Positions 9,298 through 20,600 are shown, counted from the stretch's first letter. The stretch: 64,000 bases of DNA from Burkholderia sp. Nafp2/4-1b (GCF_003635165.1 NZ_ML058600.1:62001-126000), one strand, 5' to 3'. The notes: generated by a model not told the origin, from the letters alone. Made by a program: numbers and translations.

Positions 9298-12200
9298 TTA
9301 GTTGTCGTCATGCACTCGCGCCGTCCCCCTCTGGAAGAACGGGTCCGTGCGCGCTGCGAAATTCTCCGCGGCCAGCGAGCATTCGGTCAATTCGTCGCCA
9401 CCGAGGCGAATAATCGTCGAATATGCCCTTTCCCCGCCTCGCGAGCGCAGGTCAACGCCGGTGGTCGGCACCACCTTACCGAACTCGAAGGCGGTCCAGC
9501 CGCGAATCTTGTCGTCGCCCTGGCCCCTATATATATCGGCATTTGCACCCCGATGGATGAGGGTGCCAACGAACTTTTGTGCAGTCAGATGAATGCATTC
9601 TTCGTCACTCGCCGCTTCGATCTCCGGGCCGAGGAGGAAGCGTTGCACCACATCGGCGGAATCGGGGGCTTCGAATGTATCCACGACGACGACTTCATCC
9701 GACCGCCCCACAAACACACTGCGAGTGAGCATCGCGTCGCATCCTGGCACCGCATAGCCGCAAGCGATCCGGACACCGTCATCTGCCTCTTCAAACCGCT
9801 CGATACGCCCCGAGACCGGCCCGAACTTCGACTGGACCTCGTGTCGCGGCAAGCCATCCAGTGCCGCCGGAACAATAGCACTATGCCCCGTGGTCGACGT
9901 AATGCAGCGTGAATAAGGATCGGTCTGATCGTAGGAATAGCTGCCGGCGTCGACGACAACGTCAACCCCGTTGTACTGCAAGTAGATCGACGAATCGTCC
10001 ATTTGCTTGTGCCATTCGGTTCGGCCGCCGCACACCAGCGAAAAGTAGAAGCCATCACGCTTCACCACGGCAAACCCTGAATCGGAAAAGCAGAACGCTC
10101 CATTGCGCGACGGCAGCCCAAGATCGTAGCGCGGCGAATCCCCTATCGGCGGAATCTTACCGTCGGGAAGCACGCATAGTTCGAGTGCATGGGATGCCCT
10201 TTCAATCAATACATCGATTCCATCCCGCAGATCACCGGCGATCCGAAGATTCGCGAGTATTGAGCGAAGCTTGCGGTACAGCGACAAGTTGAAATTGTGA
10301 TAGCCGATCGTATTCTCGTTGCACAGACCGTCCTTGTCGAACGATTGCGCGGCAAGCGACAGAATTCGATCCGTCGCAATGTCCAGATAACCGCGGCCCT
10401 CATCATCGGCCAGTAACGCATACACATAGATCAGCGATGTCGCACCCATCAGCTTGTGGTTTCCGACACCAAGATTCCGGTTGTCGGCGAGCCACTCTGC
10501 CCAGCGGTGGATTTCCCGCAGGAGACGCACTCGCAGCCCCGTCGCCCCTCCAATTTCTTCGAGAACCTGGTGGCAGGTCAGCAACACCTTCAGCCGTTCG
10601 CTGGCCGAATGGTCGGCGGACGGAATACGACCAATTGCGTGCCGATTCTCGGCAATCGCCGTGAAATCCATGAAGCTCGAGATCAGGTCAATTGCCAGCT
10701 TGCGTGCATCGGCATCCTTGCGCTGTGCCCAGGTCGCCAATAGACGCCCAACATAGGCGAGCGAGTAATACCACATCCGGTCGGCGTTCAACGCAAACGT
10801 GTGATTCCACGGAAATCGCGTACCGATTTTGACGGCGATGCGCGTAGCCCCGGTCATGAACGACATTTGAGCCGTGCCGGCCGTCAGCCAATCCTCGACA
10901 AGCGGCTGATAGTCGTCCACCAGACGCACCTGCTCCAGTTTTGACGGGCGGGCTGCCGTCGCTGCGAGAAAATCGGCTTCCGCCTTGACCTGAACGTCCG
11001 TCGTCTCGACGGTCTCCGGCGAGGTGCCAGGTGCGTCGGTCACCTTCTCGAGCACTAGGATGCCGTTACAGAACTGTTCCGCCCAGTCGGTGATTTCAAA
11101 AAATGCGAGCGCGCGCAACTCGCCCCCCTTGAAGCCGGCCTGAAAGCCGTCGTCTCCGACCGGGTTCCCTTTGAAACGTCGTCTGAGATAGTCGGCAACC
11201 CCGTGGCCAGTGTCGATATCGGCCCGACCGGGGAACGGAACGGCGATGATCGTATGCGCCGGCTGAACCGCGACAGTTCCCATCAACCCCTTACCGATGT
11301 ACTCGACAAATTGGTCCGGGGTCGGCTGTGGCAACTCGACCACGGCGCGCCCGATTCGGTCAGCGACATGTGCGAGCGCTCTCTCTGCCGGGATCGATTC
11401 GCGAACGAACGCCCATTGAGACAACCGGAGCTTTTCCTTTCCTTTACTCGCTTGCCGTGCGCTCCGCAAGTCGCCTGCATCCTCGGACACTGACGGCGCG
11501 TGGATATCGACAAATGTCGTCGGCGCGCCGTCGTACGTCAGAAAGCTGCGCGGAGCAAACCCTACGCTGCGCCGAAATGTGTCGATACCGCTATCGCGCC
11601 CGGCGATATACATATAGTTCACCGCCTTCACATGGCGGTGATGCGTGATCAATTCATCGACCATGTGCAGGACGTTGAGATTCATCACGCCGTTCGTGGC
11701 GTGCGCTTTGTGGCAAAGGATATGATTGACCTGCGCCAGTTCGCCGAAGAGAAATACGGTGATGTACGACACCAGCCGGTCACCGAGAAAAATTCCGACG
11801 AATTTTTCGGTATGGATATCGCAACCCGCCGGACTCGGTGCGATCACGTATTGCGGTGGGTTCGTATGGAAATACTCAGGAATCGGGCGCCCCTGGCGCA
11901 CCGGATCGGAGGTCCTGATCTCGTAGATGTCCTGACCCAGCGTCTCGGGTGCGATATTCCTGAACTCGTAGCCCAGCTTCCGGGCTTTCCGGATCATGTT
12001 TCGCGATTTATCGCCAATCGCTTTCAAATATGCGTCGAGCGACGTCGGGATCTCGAGAAAAGCGGGTTGTGCGCGCTGCAGCGAAGCCGGGACCAGCTCC
12101 CCCGTATACGTCTCAACATATACATCGTCGCGGCCAAACGCGTCGCTACCGACCCTAACCGCGAACTCGTCCATCGACTCGAACCAACGATTGCAGTGTG

Positions 12201-12690
12201 CAACGCAATGGAACCCGCAGTTCGTCTTGCGAATCAGAAAATTGGCCGACAACGGCCGACTGCCGTCCGCCGTCAGCGGATGCCACCGCTTCACGACCTT
12301 CCTCAACGGACCGGGAAACGCAGGAACCGCATTTTCGCTCGACAGAACGACGTCCTCGAGTACAACGGGCGTCGTCATGTTCCAAGGTCGGATCTGGAAT
12401 CCGGTGACCTCCGGAATCACATCAAAGTCGAACGTGAGCTTTCCATCTTTTATCGATGGCAGCAGATATCGATAAAAACCGGAAGACGTCTTGATGAAGC
12501 CGATTTCCGCCGCCTTTGCTTCGGTGAGATGCTCGCCCATGATCACAAAAAGCATGTTGCCCTTTTCGGGCAGCGTCCATCCGACCGCTGCGGAAAGACG
12601 AACTGAACTCTTCCGCTCAACGGTGAACATCCCGCTCAGGACTCCACGCCCGCGGTTCAGTACAACTCGATCGATCCATGCTTCATTCAT
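9298..12690 (-). CDS. GNAT-like module fused to heparinase II/III-like lyase domain (copy 1)
   Basis: This is a 1130-residue protein with no signal peptide, so probably cytoplasmic. Residues 1-130 form the shared beta domain (SSGFYRYLLPSIKDGKL). Residues 158-166 hold the Cys/His motif. Residues 205-390 are the GNAT/FemAB-like domain (RNMIRKARKLGYEF, QDIYEIRTSDPVRQG). Residues 500-550 are the shared tail segment. Residues 590-1130 resemble heparinase II/III: an alpha-toroid with GVGNHKLMGATSL (GNH near 743) and ENTIGYHNFNLSLY, then a beta-sheet domain with EWHKQMDDSSIYLQ (His near 894) and DAGSYSYD. Such enzymes cleave uronic-acid-containing polysaccharides by beta-elimination. wecB and wecC in the same operon would supply the uronic acid. 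Editing, length control or turnover of capsule is plausible; activity is unproven. Confidence 0.75.
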   Translation of the reverse strand: MNEAWIDRVVLNRGRGVLSGMFTVERKSSVRLSAAVGWTLPEKGNMLFVIMGEHLTEAKAAEIGFIKTSSGFYRYLLPSIKDGKLTFDFDVIPEVTGFQIRPWNMTTPVVLEDVVLSSENAVPAFPGPLRKVVKRWHPLTADGSRPLSANFLIRKTNCGFHCVAHCNRWFESMDEFAVRVGSDAFGRDDVYVETYTGELVPASLQRAQPAFLEIPTSLDAYLKAIGDKSRNMIRKARKLGYEFRNIAPETLGQDIYEIRTSDPVRQGRPIPEYFHTNPPQYVIAPSPAGCDIHTEKFVGIFLGDRLVSYITVFLFGELAQVNHILCHKAHATNGVMNLNVLHMVDELITHHRHVKAVNYMYIAGRDSGIDTFRRSVGFAPRSFLTYDGAPTTFVDIHAPSVSEDAGDLRSARQASKGKEKLRLSQWAFVRESIPAERALAHVADRIGRAVVELPQPTPDQFVEYIGKGLMGTVAVQPAHTIIAVPFPGRADIDTGHGVADYLRRRFKGNPVGDDGFQAGFKGGELRALAFFEITDWAEQFCNGILVLEKVTDAPGTSPETVETTDVQVKAEADFLAATAARPSKLEQVRLVDDYQPLVEDWLTAGTAQMSFMTGATRIAVKIGTRFPWNHTFALNADRMWYYSLAYVGRLLATWAQRKDADARKLAIDLISSFMDFTAIAENRHAIGRIPSADHSASERLKVLLTCHQVLEEIGGATGLRVRLLREIHRWAEWLADNRNLGVGNHKLMGATSLIYVYALLADDEGRGYLDIATDRILSLAAQSFDKDGLCNENTIGYHNFNLSLYRKLRSILANLRIAGDLRDGIDVLIERASHALELCVLPDGKIPPIGDSPRYDLGLPSRNGAFCFSDSGFAVVKRDGFYFSLVCGGRTEWHKQMDDSSIYLQYNGVDVVVDAGSYSYDQTDPYSRCITSTTGHSAIVPAALDGLPRHEVQSKFGPVSGRIERFEEADDGVRIACGYAVPGCDAMLTRSVFVGRSDEVVVVDTFEAPDSADVVQRFLLGPEIEAASDEECIHLTAQKFVGTLIHRGANADIYRGQGDDKIRGWTAFEFGKVVPTTGVDLRSRGGERAYSTIIRLGGDELTECSLAAENFAARTDPFFQRGTARVHDDN

Positions 12691-12717
12691 AGCGGCACCA
12701 CACCTTGCTCATTGTTC

Positions 12718-14070
12718 TCAGGCCCGCGGCCCGTCTTGATTCACATGCGCGTCACGCGACACGCCGACATGAGCCGCCGTGCGGCCCGGAAGTACACTTA
12801 CCGATTCGATTGCGTCGGGACCGGATTGCGCGAGCCTGACGAGAAACGCATTGATGGCCTCTTTCGGTGGCGGTTCGTGTCCTTGGGCGAGACTGCCGAG
12901 GTGCAGGAAGAACCGATCTTCAAGCCAGCCCCAGAACTCGCTTCCGCGCACATCGCGAAAACTCGAATTCGACAGGAATGGTTTCAAGTGGTAATCGGTG
13001 TGCCAGTCTGTGTAGTTTTGCAAATAGACCACGCGGTTCGCCGCGCTCGGATAGACTTGCCACAGGTCGGCCACGGCAACCTTTTCGAGCCTTTCGCGAA
13101 GCGTCCCGAGATCCTCCGTACCAAAGCAAACGCGACCGAATTTCCGTACCGCCGTCTCCTCGAACGCCAGAATCGAGGTCTGCGGATTCCATACGAAGGC
13201 GGTCGAATCGGCAAACCTCGTCGACAGATACAGCGATGCGAATCCCCCTCCCGACCCGCCCCAGAAGACCAGCCTCTCGGGAGCAAGAGCCGAACGGACT
13301 TTCTCCGTGATCAGTTCATACAGATACTGCAGCGGCGTGGTCGACGTGCCGACATGCCACGCAAGCGTCAATTCAGTATCCAGCAGCAACGCAGGATCGG
13401 AGAAAATGAGAACGGAACTATTTACATCGTTCATCATCGACACGCCGCTGAATACGGGCAGCTTGAACACATCAGATCGCGGCGCATTGCCGTGAAGAAA
13501 ACAAAACAGTGCCGGGCTGCCGCGATCGACGAGCAGGAATTCGATTAACAGATCATTGACCGGAATGATATGTGCGCAGTTCGGCAGCGCGGTCGCAGAC
13601 AGGAACTCGCTTATGCTCGCCCACACCTTGGGCGGATATCGCGCGGCATCGCGGGCCGTCGTATACCGCGCCGCCAGCCGCTCGGCCGAAGGGCTCGTCA
13701 GAGCGACGAAGGAGTGAAGACGTACGAAGTCATTCGCCCCCCACGTCACAATCTTGAAGCAGACGGTACCGGCAAACGGAACGGCTTGCGAAAACTCCCA
13801 GTCGAGCGACACGCGTCCCGCGCGAGTTGGCACGTATCGATACCACCAGCCATGGTGCGAATATACGAGCCCCAGTCGTTCAGGCTCGCTCGGCAGTTCG
13901 CTGAACTCGACCTGAACCAATGCACAATTGGTCGTAACTTGTGGTCCACAGATCAGGTCCATGCAGATCGAAAACCGGTGCACGCCCGTGATGTCGAGCG
14001 AAAATTGAACGCCTGCGTCGGACAGCTGAATGCCATCAGTCGAGTGATAGCAGTTTGAAATATCGTTCAT
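12718..14070 (-). CDS. Alpha/beta-hydrolase-like protein with N-terminal beta domain
   Basis: This is a 450-residue protein between the two heparinase-like genes, 27 bases before one and 51 after the other. Residues 1-125 are beta-rich and include GWWYRYVPTRAGRVSLDWEF, which looks like the beta domain of the neighbours (GFYRYL... then DGKLTFDFD). The remainder resembles an alpha/beta-hydrolase: RLVFWGGSGGGFASLYLS holds a G-x-S-G-G nucleophile elbow (Ser near 273), and YTDWHTDYHLKPF may provide the catalytic His. No signal peptide is present. An esterase or deacetylase acting on capsule intermediates would fit, but a serine-peptidase-like or non-catalytic role is possible. The exact family was not recognised. 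Confidence 0.6.
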   Translation of the reverse strand: MNDISNCYHSTDGIQLSDAGVQFSLDITGVHRFSICMDLICGPQVTTNCALVQVEFSELPSEPERLGLVYSHHGWWYRYVPTRAGRVSLDWEFSQAVPFAGTVCFKIVTWGANDFVRLHSFVALTSPSAERLAARYTTARDAARYPPKVWASISEFLSATALPNCAHIIPVNDLLIEFLLVDRGSPALFCFLHGNAPRSDVFKLPVFSGVSMMNDVNSSVLIFSDPALLLDTELTLAWHVGTSTTPLQYLYELITEKVRSALAPERLVFWGGSGGGFASLYLSTRFADSTAFVWNPQTSILAFEETAVRKFGRVCFGTEDLGTLRERLEKVAVADLWQVYPSAANRVVYLQNYTDWHTDYHLKPFLSNSSFRDVRGSEFWGWLEDRFFLHLGSLAQGHEPPPKEAINAFLVRLAQSGPDAIESVSVLPGRTAAHVGVSRDAHVNQDGPRA

Positions 14071-14121
14071 AAGCCGAGACCGTAAATCTGGGAAAGCAGC
14101 GCGTCCGCCGGTAACAGCCGA

Positions 14122-17100
14122 TCAATTCGTGAAAAACGGATCGGACTTGTTCGAAAATGCAAGCGCCCTGTCGGAACAACCTTCCGGATCAGTGCCGTTC
14201 AACACAACGATCGACGAGAATTCCCCGGCAACCGGTCCTCCACTCAGATCGATACCGGTGGTCGGCGAGATTTCGCCGAAGTCATACGTACTCCACCCTC
14301 GCACTTTTCCATCCTGCTCGCCGCGATAGAAATCCACATGCCGCGAGGAGTGGATGATTGTTCCTTCAAACGTTTCGCCCTGAAGGCGGATGATGCCCTG
14401 CTCTGCGTGCGCCGAGACGTGGGGCGCAAGAAGAAAGCGTTGCACGGCAGCAGAGGGATTCGGCGACTTGACCATGTCCACAACGACAACCTCGCCGATC
14501 CAGTGGACGAATACGAATCTGCGGAAACTCGTCCAGCACCCGGGAACAGAGTAGGCGCACTCGATGCGTACGCCATCATCACTTTCCTCAAACCGTTTGA
14601 TGCTGCCCGACACCGGTCCGTACTTGGCTATCAGTTCGTATCGCGGCAGGCCGTCGAACTGGGAAAGAAATACGCCGCTATGGCCGGCCGACGAGCTAAT
14701 ACAACGAGTATGCGGATTCCGTTGATCGTACGAGTAGCTCCCGCCATCGATGAACACGTCTTCCCCCCTGTACTGCAGATAGATCGCCGTGTCGTCCATG
14801 TGCTTGTGCCAGTTCGTCCTGCCGCCGCAGATCAACGACATATAGAAGTCGTCGCGCTTGACGACCGCGAACCCGGACTCGAAGAAGCAGAACGATTCAT
14901 TGATGGAAGTGACCCGCGAGTCGTATCGCGGCGAGTCGCCAATGGGCGGGATCATGCCGTTCGGGAAAATGGCCAGGCGTAGCGCACGCATTGCATTGTC
15001 AAGCACGGGCTCGATGTCGGCGCGCATCGCTGCTGCGATTCCGAGTTTCCCCAGCGCGTCATGAATCTTTGTGTACAACGACAGATTGAAGTTGTGATAG
15101 CCGATCGTATTCTCGTTACATAGGCCGTCTTTGTCGAACGACTCCTCCAGCAGCGAGCGTACACGGCGCAGCGCGGTTTCGAGATAAACCGCGCCGGCTT
15201 CGTTCGACAGCAGCGAATACGTAAACATCAGGGACATGCAACCCATGAGCTGATGGTTGCCGACACCAAGGTTGGCCTCCTCCGTCAACCACTCCGCGCA
15301 GTAATGCATTTCCGCAAGCATTCGCGGCAGCAGGGCAACGCATCGAGGATCCGTCGAGTTCCTGATGATCTGGTGCAGCGTCAGCATCACTTTCAACCGT
15401 TCGGCCGTCGCGTGATCTGCGGATGCGATCCCGTTGACGCCGGCACGTTGCTCGGCAATGGCGACGTAGTCCAGATAATCGGACGTCAACGACAACGCCA
15501 GATCGAGGGACGCGGCATCGTTCGACTGCTGATATGTCGCAAGCAGTCGGCCGATGTATATCAACGAGTAGTACCACATGCGTACTGAATTGTTCGGCAG
15601 CTCCGAGTTCCACGCGAATTTCTTGTTCAGGTCGATATCGACGATCGCCGTCGAATACGGAAATGACATCTTCGCGATGTTTCCGAGGCGCCAGCCATCT
15701 GCCAACGGCTGATACTCGTCGGCAAGGCAGACACGGTCGAGGGACGAGACGCCCGCCGGAACAGCCGCCATGAACTCATCTCGCGTCTGGAACGTTCGCT
15801 GGGGCTTGTTGTGCACGATCGAATTTGACCGCAACCCGCCTTTTCCGAACTTCTGGAACGCCTCGGTCAGACCGCGAACATTGCTCTTTCCTACCGGCGT
15901 CAATTTCTCGATGACCAAGAGGCCCCGGAAGAACAACGCATCGTCATCGCTAACCAGGAAATAGCCCAGCGCGCGGAAATCGCTACCCTTGAACGCGGTT
16001 TCGAAATCGTCGTTCGATATCGGGCTCTGCTTGAAACGACGTCGCATGTAATCGCTGAGCCGGTCGTCCGCATCGGGAAGCCGGTCGGGGAACGGCACCG
16101 CGAAGCAGCTTCCCTCCATCCAGTCGATCACCGTCTCGCTCAATCCGTGTGACAGATAGCGCTCGAATTCGTGATAGGCAGGCATCGGCAGACGCGCAAC
16201 ACGCCGGCCGATACGGCGTTCGATCGCCTGCATCACGTCACCGCTCGCCTGCTCGCGCAGAAACGTCCAGTTGGCGTCTTTGATCTTCGGCTTGAACGAT
16301 GGCTCTGAAGCCAACGATGCCGCCGTCGAAACGACGGCCGGTAATCGACTTTGCTCATGCCGAGCGTAAAGATCGATCACGCTGTCGTACGTCATGAAGG
16401 CGGTATCGCGGAAGCCGACACTCTCCTTGAAATGATTGATCCCACCCTGGGATTGGCCGATATAGAGATAGTTCAGGAAGCGCACCTCAGGCTGATGCCT
16501 GATGAGTTCATCGATGACGTGAAACACGTTCAGATTCATCGCACCACTGCTCGCGTGGTCTCGATGGCATAGCAAGTGATTGACCTGCGCAAGCTCGCCA
16601 AAGAGAAATAGCGTGATGTAAGCGACCAGTCGATCATCCTTGAACACGCCATAGAATCGCTCGGTATGTAGCCGGCAGCCCACCGCGCTTGGCTTCAATA
16701 CGTGCTCGGGCGGATTCTTGTAGTAGTACTCGGGAATCGGACGGCCTTGGCGCATCGGATCCGATGTCCGAATCTCGTAAATGTCCTGCCCATGTTCGTC
16801 AGGGTCGATTTCCCGGTATGCGTAACCGAGCCGCCTGGCCTTTCGCACCATATTGCGCGACTTGTCGCCGATTGCGGACCGATACAAGTCGATCGATTTG
16901 GGAATCTCGAGCATTGCCGGCTGTGCCCGTTGAATGCTTGCCGGAATCAGTTCTCCAGTGTTTCGTTCAACGTAAACGTCGTCGCGGCCGAAGTCGACGC
17001 GCTTCGTCCGCTGCTCATAACCGTCCATCGAGTCGAACCATTTATTGCAATGCACTACACATGCCGGACCGCATGCATGCTTCGCGAGCAACAAATTCGC

Positions 17101-17553
17101 GGCAACCGGTCGGGGCTGCTGCCCACCAAGCGACTCCCACCGCTTGATGATGCGACGCGGACGAGCGGACAGAAATCGAACGCCGCCTTCTTCCGCACCC
17201 GTCATGCGAAGGTCGTCGAGCACTACAGGCGGTACGCCGATGCCCCACAGCCGGATACTGACCGAAGTGACTTCCGGCAGGATATCGAATGCATGGCACA
17301 GTCGTTCGTCCTTCAGCGACGACTTCAGGTACTGGTAATAGCCGCCCTTTGTCGGTACGAATCCGATTTCTGTCGCGTGTTGCTCCGTCAAGGCATCACC
17401 GTTGACAAGGAGAATCAGGTTCGTGCCATCCGGTAATCCGCCGACGATCGTCGCTCCGAGCTCGATCGACGTCCTCTCGACGACGCGCGCGGCGCAGTAG
17501 ATCATCGAGTTTCGCTCGCTCAACACGACGCGATCCATGTAGTGGTCAGCCAT
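14122..17553 (-). CDS. GNAT-like module fused to heparinase II/III-like lyase domain (copy 2)
   Basis: This is a 1143-residue paralogue of the protein at 9298-12690, alignable along its whole length. The start at 17553 (MADHYMDRVVLSERN) matches the paralogue start and follows a GGGGAAAA site; the frame continues upstream without homology. The beta domain (GYYQYLKSSLKDERL) is at 60-110, the Cys/His motif at 161-169, the GNAT-like domain at 210-395 and the shared tail at 500-552. The heparinase-like part runs from about 610, with GVGNHQLMG near 765, ENTIGYHNFNLSLY near 814 and NWHKHMDDTAIYLQ (His near 916). The likely catalytic residues are therefore kept in both copies, which argues for two active enzymes with different specificities rather than a decaying duplicate. 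Confidence 0.75.
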   Translation of the reverse strand: MADHYMDRVVLSERNSMIYCAARVVERTSIELGATIVGGLPDGTNLILLVNGDALTEQHATEIGFVPTKGGYYQYLKSSLKDERLCHAFDILPEVTSVSIRLWGIGVPPVVLDDLRMTGAEEGGVRFLSARPRRIIKRWESLGGQQPRPVAANLLLAKHACGPACVVHCNKWFDSMDGYEQRTKRVDFGRDDVYVERNTGELIPASIQRAQPAMLEIPKSIDLYRSAIGDKSRNMVRKARRLGYAYREIDPDEHGQDIYEIRTSDPMRQGRPIPEYYYKNPPEHVLKPSAVGCRLHTERFYGVFKDDRLVAYITLFLFGELAQVNHLLCHRDHASSGAMNLNVFHVIDELIRHQPEVRFLNYLYIGQSQGGINHFKESVGFRDTAFMTYDSVIDLYARHEQSRLPAVVSTAASLASEPSFKPKIKDANWTFLREQASGDVMQAIERRIGRRVARLPMPAYHEFERYLSHGLSETVIDWMEGSCFAVPFPDRLPDADDRLSDYMRRRFKQSPISNDDFETAFKGSDFRALGYFLVSDDDALFFRGLLVIEKLTPVGKSNVRGLTEAFQKFGKGGLRSNSIVHNKPQRTFQTRDEFMAAVPAGVSSLDRVCLADEYQPLADGWRLGNIAKMSFPYSTAIVDIDLNKKFAWNSELPNNSVRMWYYSLIYIGRLLATYQQSNDAASLDLALSLTSDYLDYVAIAEQRAGVNGIASADHATAERLKVMLTLHQIIRNSTDPRCVALLPRMLAEMHYCAEWLTEEANLGVGNHQLMGCMSLMFTYSLLSNEAGAVYLETALRRVRSLLEESFDKDGLCNENTIGYHNFNLSLYTKIHDALGKLGIAAAMRADIEPVLDNAMRALRLAIFPNGMIPPIGDSPRYDSRVTSINESFCFFESGFAVVKRDDFYMSLICGGRTNWHKHMDDTAIYLQYRGEDVFIDGGSYSYDQRNPHTRCISSSAGHSGVFLSQFDGLPRYELIAKYGPVSGSIKRFEESDDGVRIECAYSVPGCWTSFRRFVFVHWIGEVVVVDMVKSPNPSAAVQRFLLAPHVSAHAEQGIIRLQGETFEGTIIHSSRHVDFYRGEQDGKVRGWSTYDFGEISPTTGIDLSGGPVAGEFSSIVVLNGTDPEGCSDRALAFSNKSDPFFTN

Positions 17554-17668
17554 TTTTCCCCGCAGCAGTTCTTGTCGACGGTGCAATTCCAGTGTCAACG
17601 ACCCGCACCCTATCCTGTTCAGGCCTACCCATCTTGGGCACGCATAATTCCCGATGCTGCGTGGAGAA

Positions 17669-20600
17669 TCATTGCGCCACCGATGTCCCTCGTGGCTTTG
17701 CCGTCTCGGGACCCGCGACAAAGCACGCCAACTCGCTTTGAATTACCGCATCGCGGGCACTTTGCCGTCTCACACGCCGCGCCGCGCCGGCGCTCAATTC
17801 TGCATACAGCCGCTGGTCCCGAATGAGCGCCAGCAGTCCTTCAGCGAGTGCGTTCGCGTCCTCTGCCGGGGCCAGCACGCCACACGTTTCATCGACGAAC
17901 TCCGGGATGGCCGCAACCGCGTTCGTAACCGGGACGAGGCCCGACGCCATCGCTTCGTCGCGTGAAACGCCTTGCGTATCCATTCTCGACGGGCACAGAA
18001 ACACGCCGTACTCCTTGTGCAGGACGGCGATTTCGCGTTGCGTCAGGAAACGCCGCTCGATCCGGACGTTCGGGAAACGTCGCAGCGGTGCCACGGTTTC
18101 ATCAAATAGCGCGCCGTCGCCGATCAGGTGGAATTGCATGCGATCGAAATCCGGTTTGGATGACAGTGCAAGAATCGCGGCGACGCTCAGGTCATTGGCA
18201 TAGACCTTCGACGCATACGGCCGAATCGACAGCACCTTCCAGCGCAATTCCGCATCCTTCTCGATATAGTCGAATCGCGTGGTATCGATCGGATTATGGA
18301 TCACGCTGTACGCGTCATCCGGGAGCATCACCGCGAGGTCTTCCATTGCGGTGGTCGCCAGATACTTCGAGACGAAGACGAAGTGCATCAATCGCGGCCG
18401 GTCCGTCAGCAACCTCCGCCAGAATTCCGAACGTCGTTCGCTCTTCAGGGCAGCGGCAGACCGTTGTTCCACATCGTCATACAGGAATGCACGACGCTCG
18501 AAGCGCTGGATATCTGCGCCGTGAACCCAGACGACGATCTTCAGTCTGTCGGCGTAAGGCTTCAGCGCGTGCCACATCGCATCATCGAGGAAGTGGACCA
18601 GGACCGAGCGATATCGCCCCGTCTGCAACAACCTCTCCAGTACCTCCGCGCCCCCCGTCATCACATCGACGCTCTCGAACTCCTGGTACTCCACCGTTTG
18701 TTCGTCACGGAAGCGGAAAACGTCGCATTGCACGCCGTTTTCGCGATAGGCGCGCACCCGGCTGTGCACGAATGCATTGCGGTACAGATCGTCATAGGAC
18801 GGGTAGTGGTTCGTCAGTACGAGATGTTGGCCCTGAGAAAACACATCGGCAGGCAGAAGCGATCGATGGCCGAGCAGCAGCGATTGCACGCGGGCGGATC
18901 CACCTGCGTATATCCGCAAGCCGATCCGCAAGAACGCCGTGCCCGCCGGCAATTCGACATCGTGATTACGATTCGAAGCCTTCACGACATGGCCGATCCG
19001 CGCCTTTGCACCGTCGAGGAACAACAAGACAATCTGGATGTTCAGACCCGGGGAAACTTCGAGATGGAAACGCAGCTTCCCGTTTTCGACGGACAGATCC
19101 GATGGCGAAAAATCGCGATCGGCGTACCAGTACTCGTGTGAGCCGTCCGGTAACGCCGAATCGACCTGCAGGCAACCGCCCCGTTCGACCATCGATACGC
19201 GGCTGTTCGCCGGCGCTTTCGTGAGCAGCGATGCCAAGTCGCTACCGCGCAATTGCGGAAGAGCATTGCTGTCGAGTCGCTCCGCAGCGATCGCTTCCGC
19301 CCTCCGCTGCATTTCGTCGAGGGTCAGTCCATGATCGGAGAGAACTACGTCGTCGACAGCCGCGCGGCCAGCCTCGTCTAGTGCAACACCGCTTCGGCAG
19401 TAGTTGAATTCGTCGACAGCGAAACACGATCCGTGCTCAAATCGTGCGGTATACAGTTCCCTCGTCCATTCGCGCAACGACACCGCCGGCAATGTATCGA
19501 AACGCGCGATTCCCGATCGCGCATCAACCTGGGCAACGTGCGTATATGCTGCGTTCTCGCGAAGCAGGGACAAGCCTTTGCTGCCCGACCATACGTACTG
19601 GGCAACCTTCCCGATCGCGAGCACCTGCGAGTAGCGCGTCGCGAGTGCGAGATCCGTCAGATAGTATGCGCCGTAATAATCGTCCGCGACCATCACGGAA
19701 AGCCAGGCAGCTGGCGACGCGAGCGCCTGCAACATTACCGTTTCCGACTCAAGCGACGACAATACGCGTACCGCGTCTCCTTCCGGCACGCCGGCAGGTT
19801 GGAATTGGTCGGGCACCACCAGCACCAGCGTCTTGGCCTGATATTGCTGCCGTTCGAAGGAGTGCAGCAGGCAGTCAGCTTGGGCCTGATCCTTGGCGTG
19901 GGCGATCACGACGATCTGCGGAAGCAGCGACGGCAAAGTCTCCTCGCTGACCTTCGAAATCACGTAGGCCAGCCGATCCTGATAGGTATGCTCAAGCATC
20001 ACCTTGCGAAGGGCGGCAAGGCGGAGCTTCCGTGCACCCGATTCGTCGCGGCCCAATGCCTCGAGACGCCGTCGGATCTCGGCGCCGCTATCGCTCGTAA
20101 CGACAAGATCGCCGAACATCAGTTGGACGCCGCGCGAGAAGTTGCTGATGGTGATCGTATTCGATGCCAGCAACTCATAGACGCGACGCGCGAACATCGA
20201 TTGCGATTGCTTGATCGAGTTGAGGTTGATCGCGTATCGATAGCCTTTGTATGCCTTGTCGATCTCCGCGTACGGCAAATTACCGATGACGAACGGCTGA
20301 TATTCGTCCGGGAACTGGTAGTTGGCGTCGTTTTTCCCGTAGTTTCTGTCGTAGATTTCCAGCGGTCGGAACTCGGGCAGGTTGACGATGAAGTTTCCCA
20401 GATCCCTCGTTCGCTCCGGATATCGTACGTAATAGGCTCCGGCAAAGCAGAACGCATCCTTGCGCTCATACTTCTCGATGGGGTTGTTGACAAGTGGTTG
20501 AGCGGCGAACGGCAGCAGATAGACGCGATCGTGGCCGAGGGCGGCCTTGTAGCGGTGAATGCAGTCGATATCCGTCGTGAAGACGAAATCAAACAACTTC

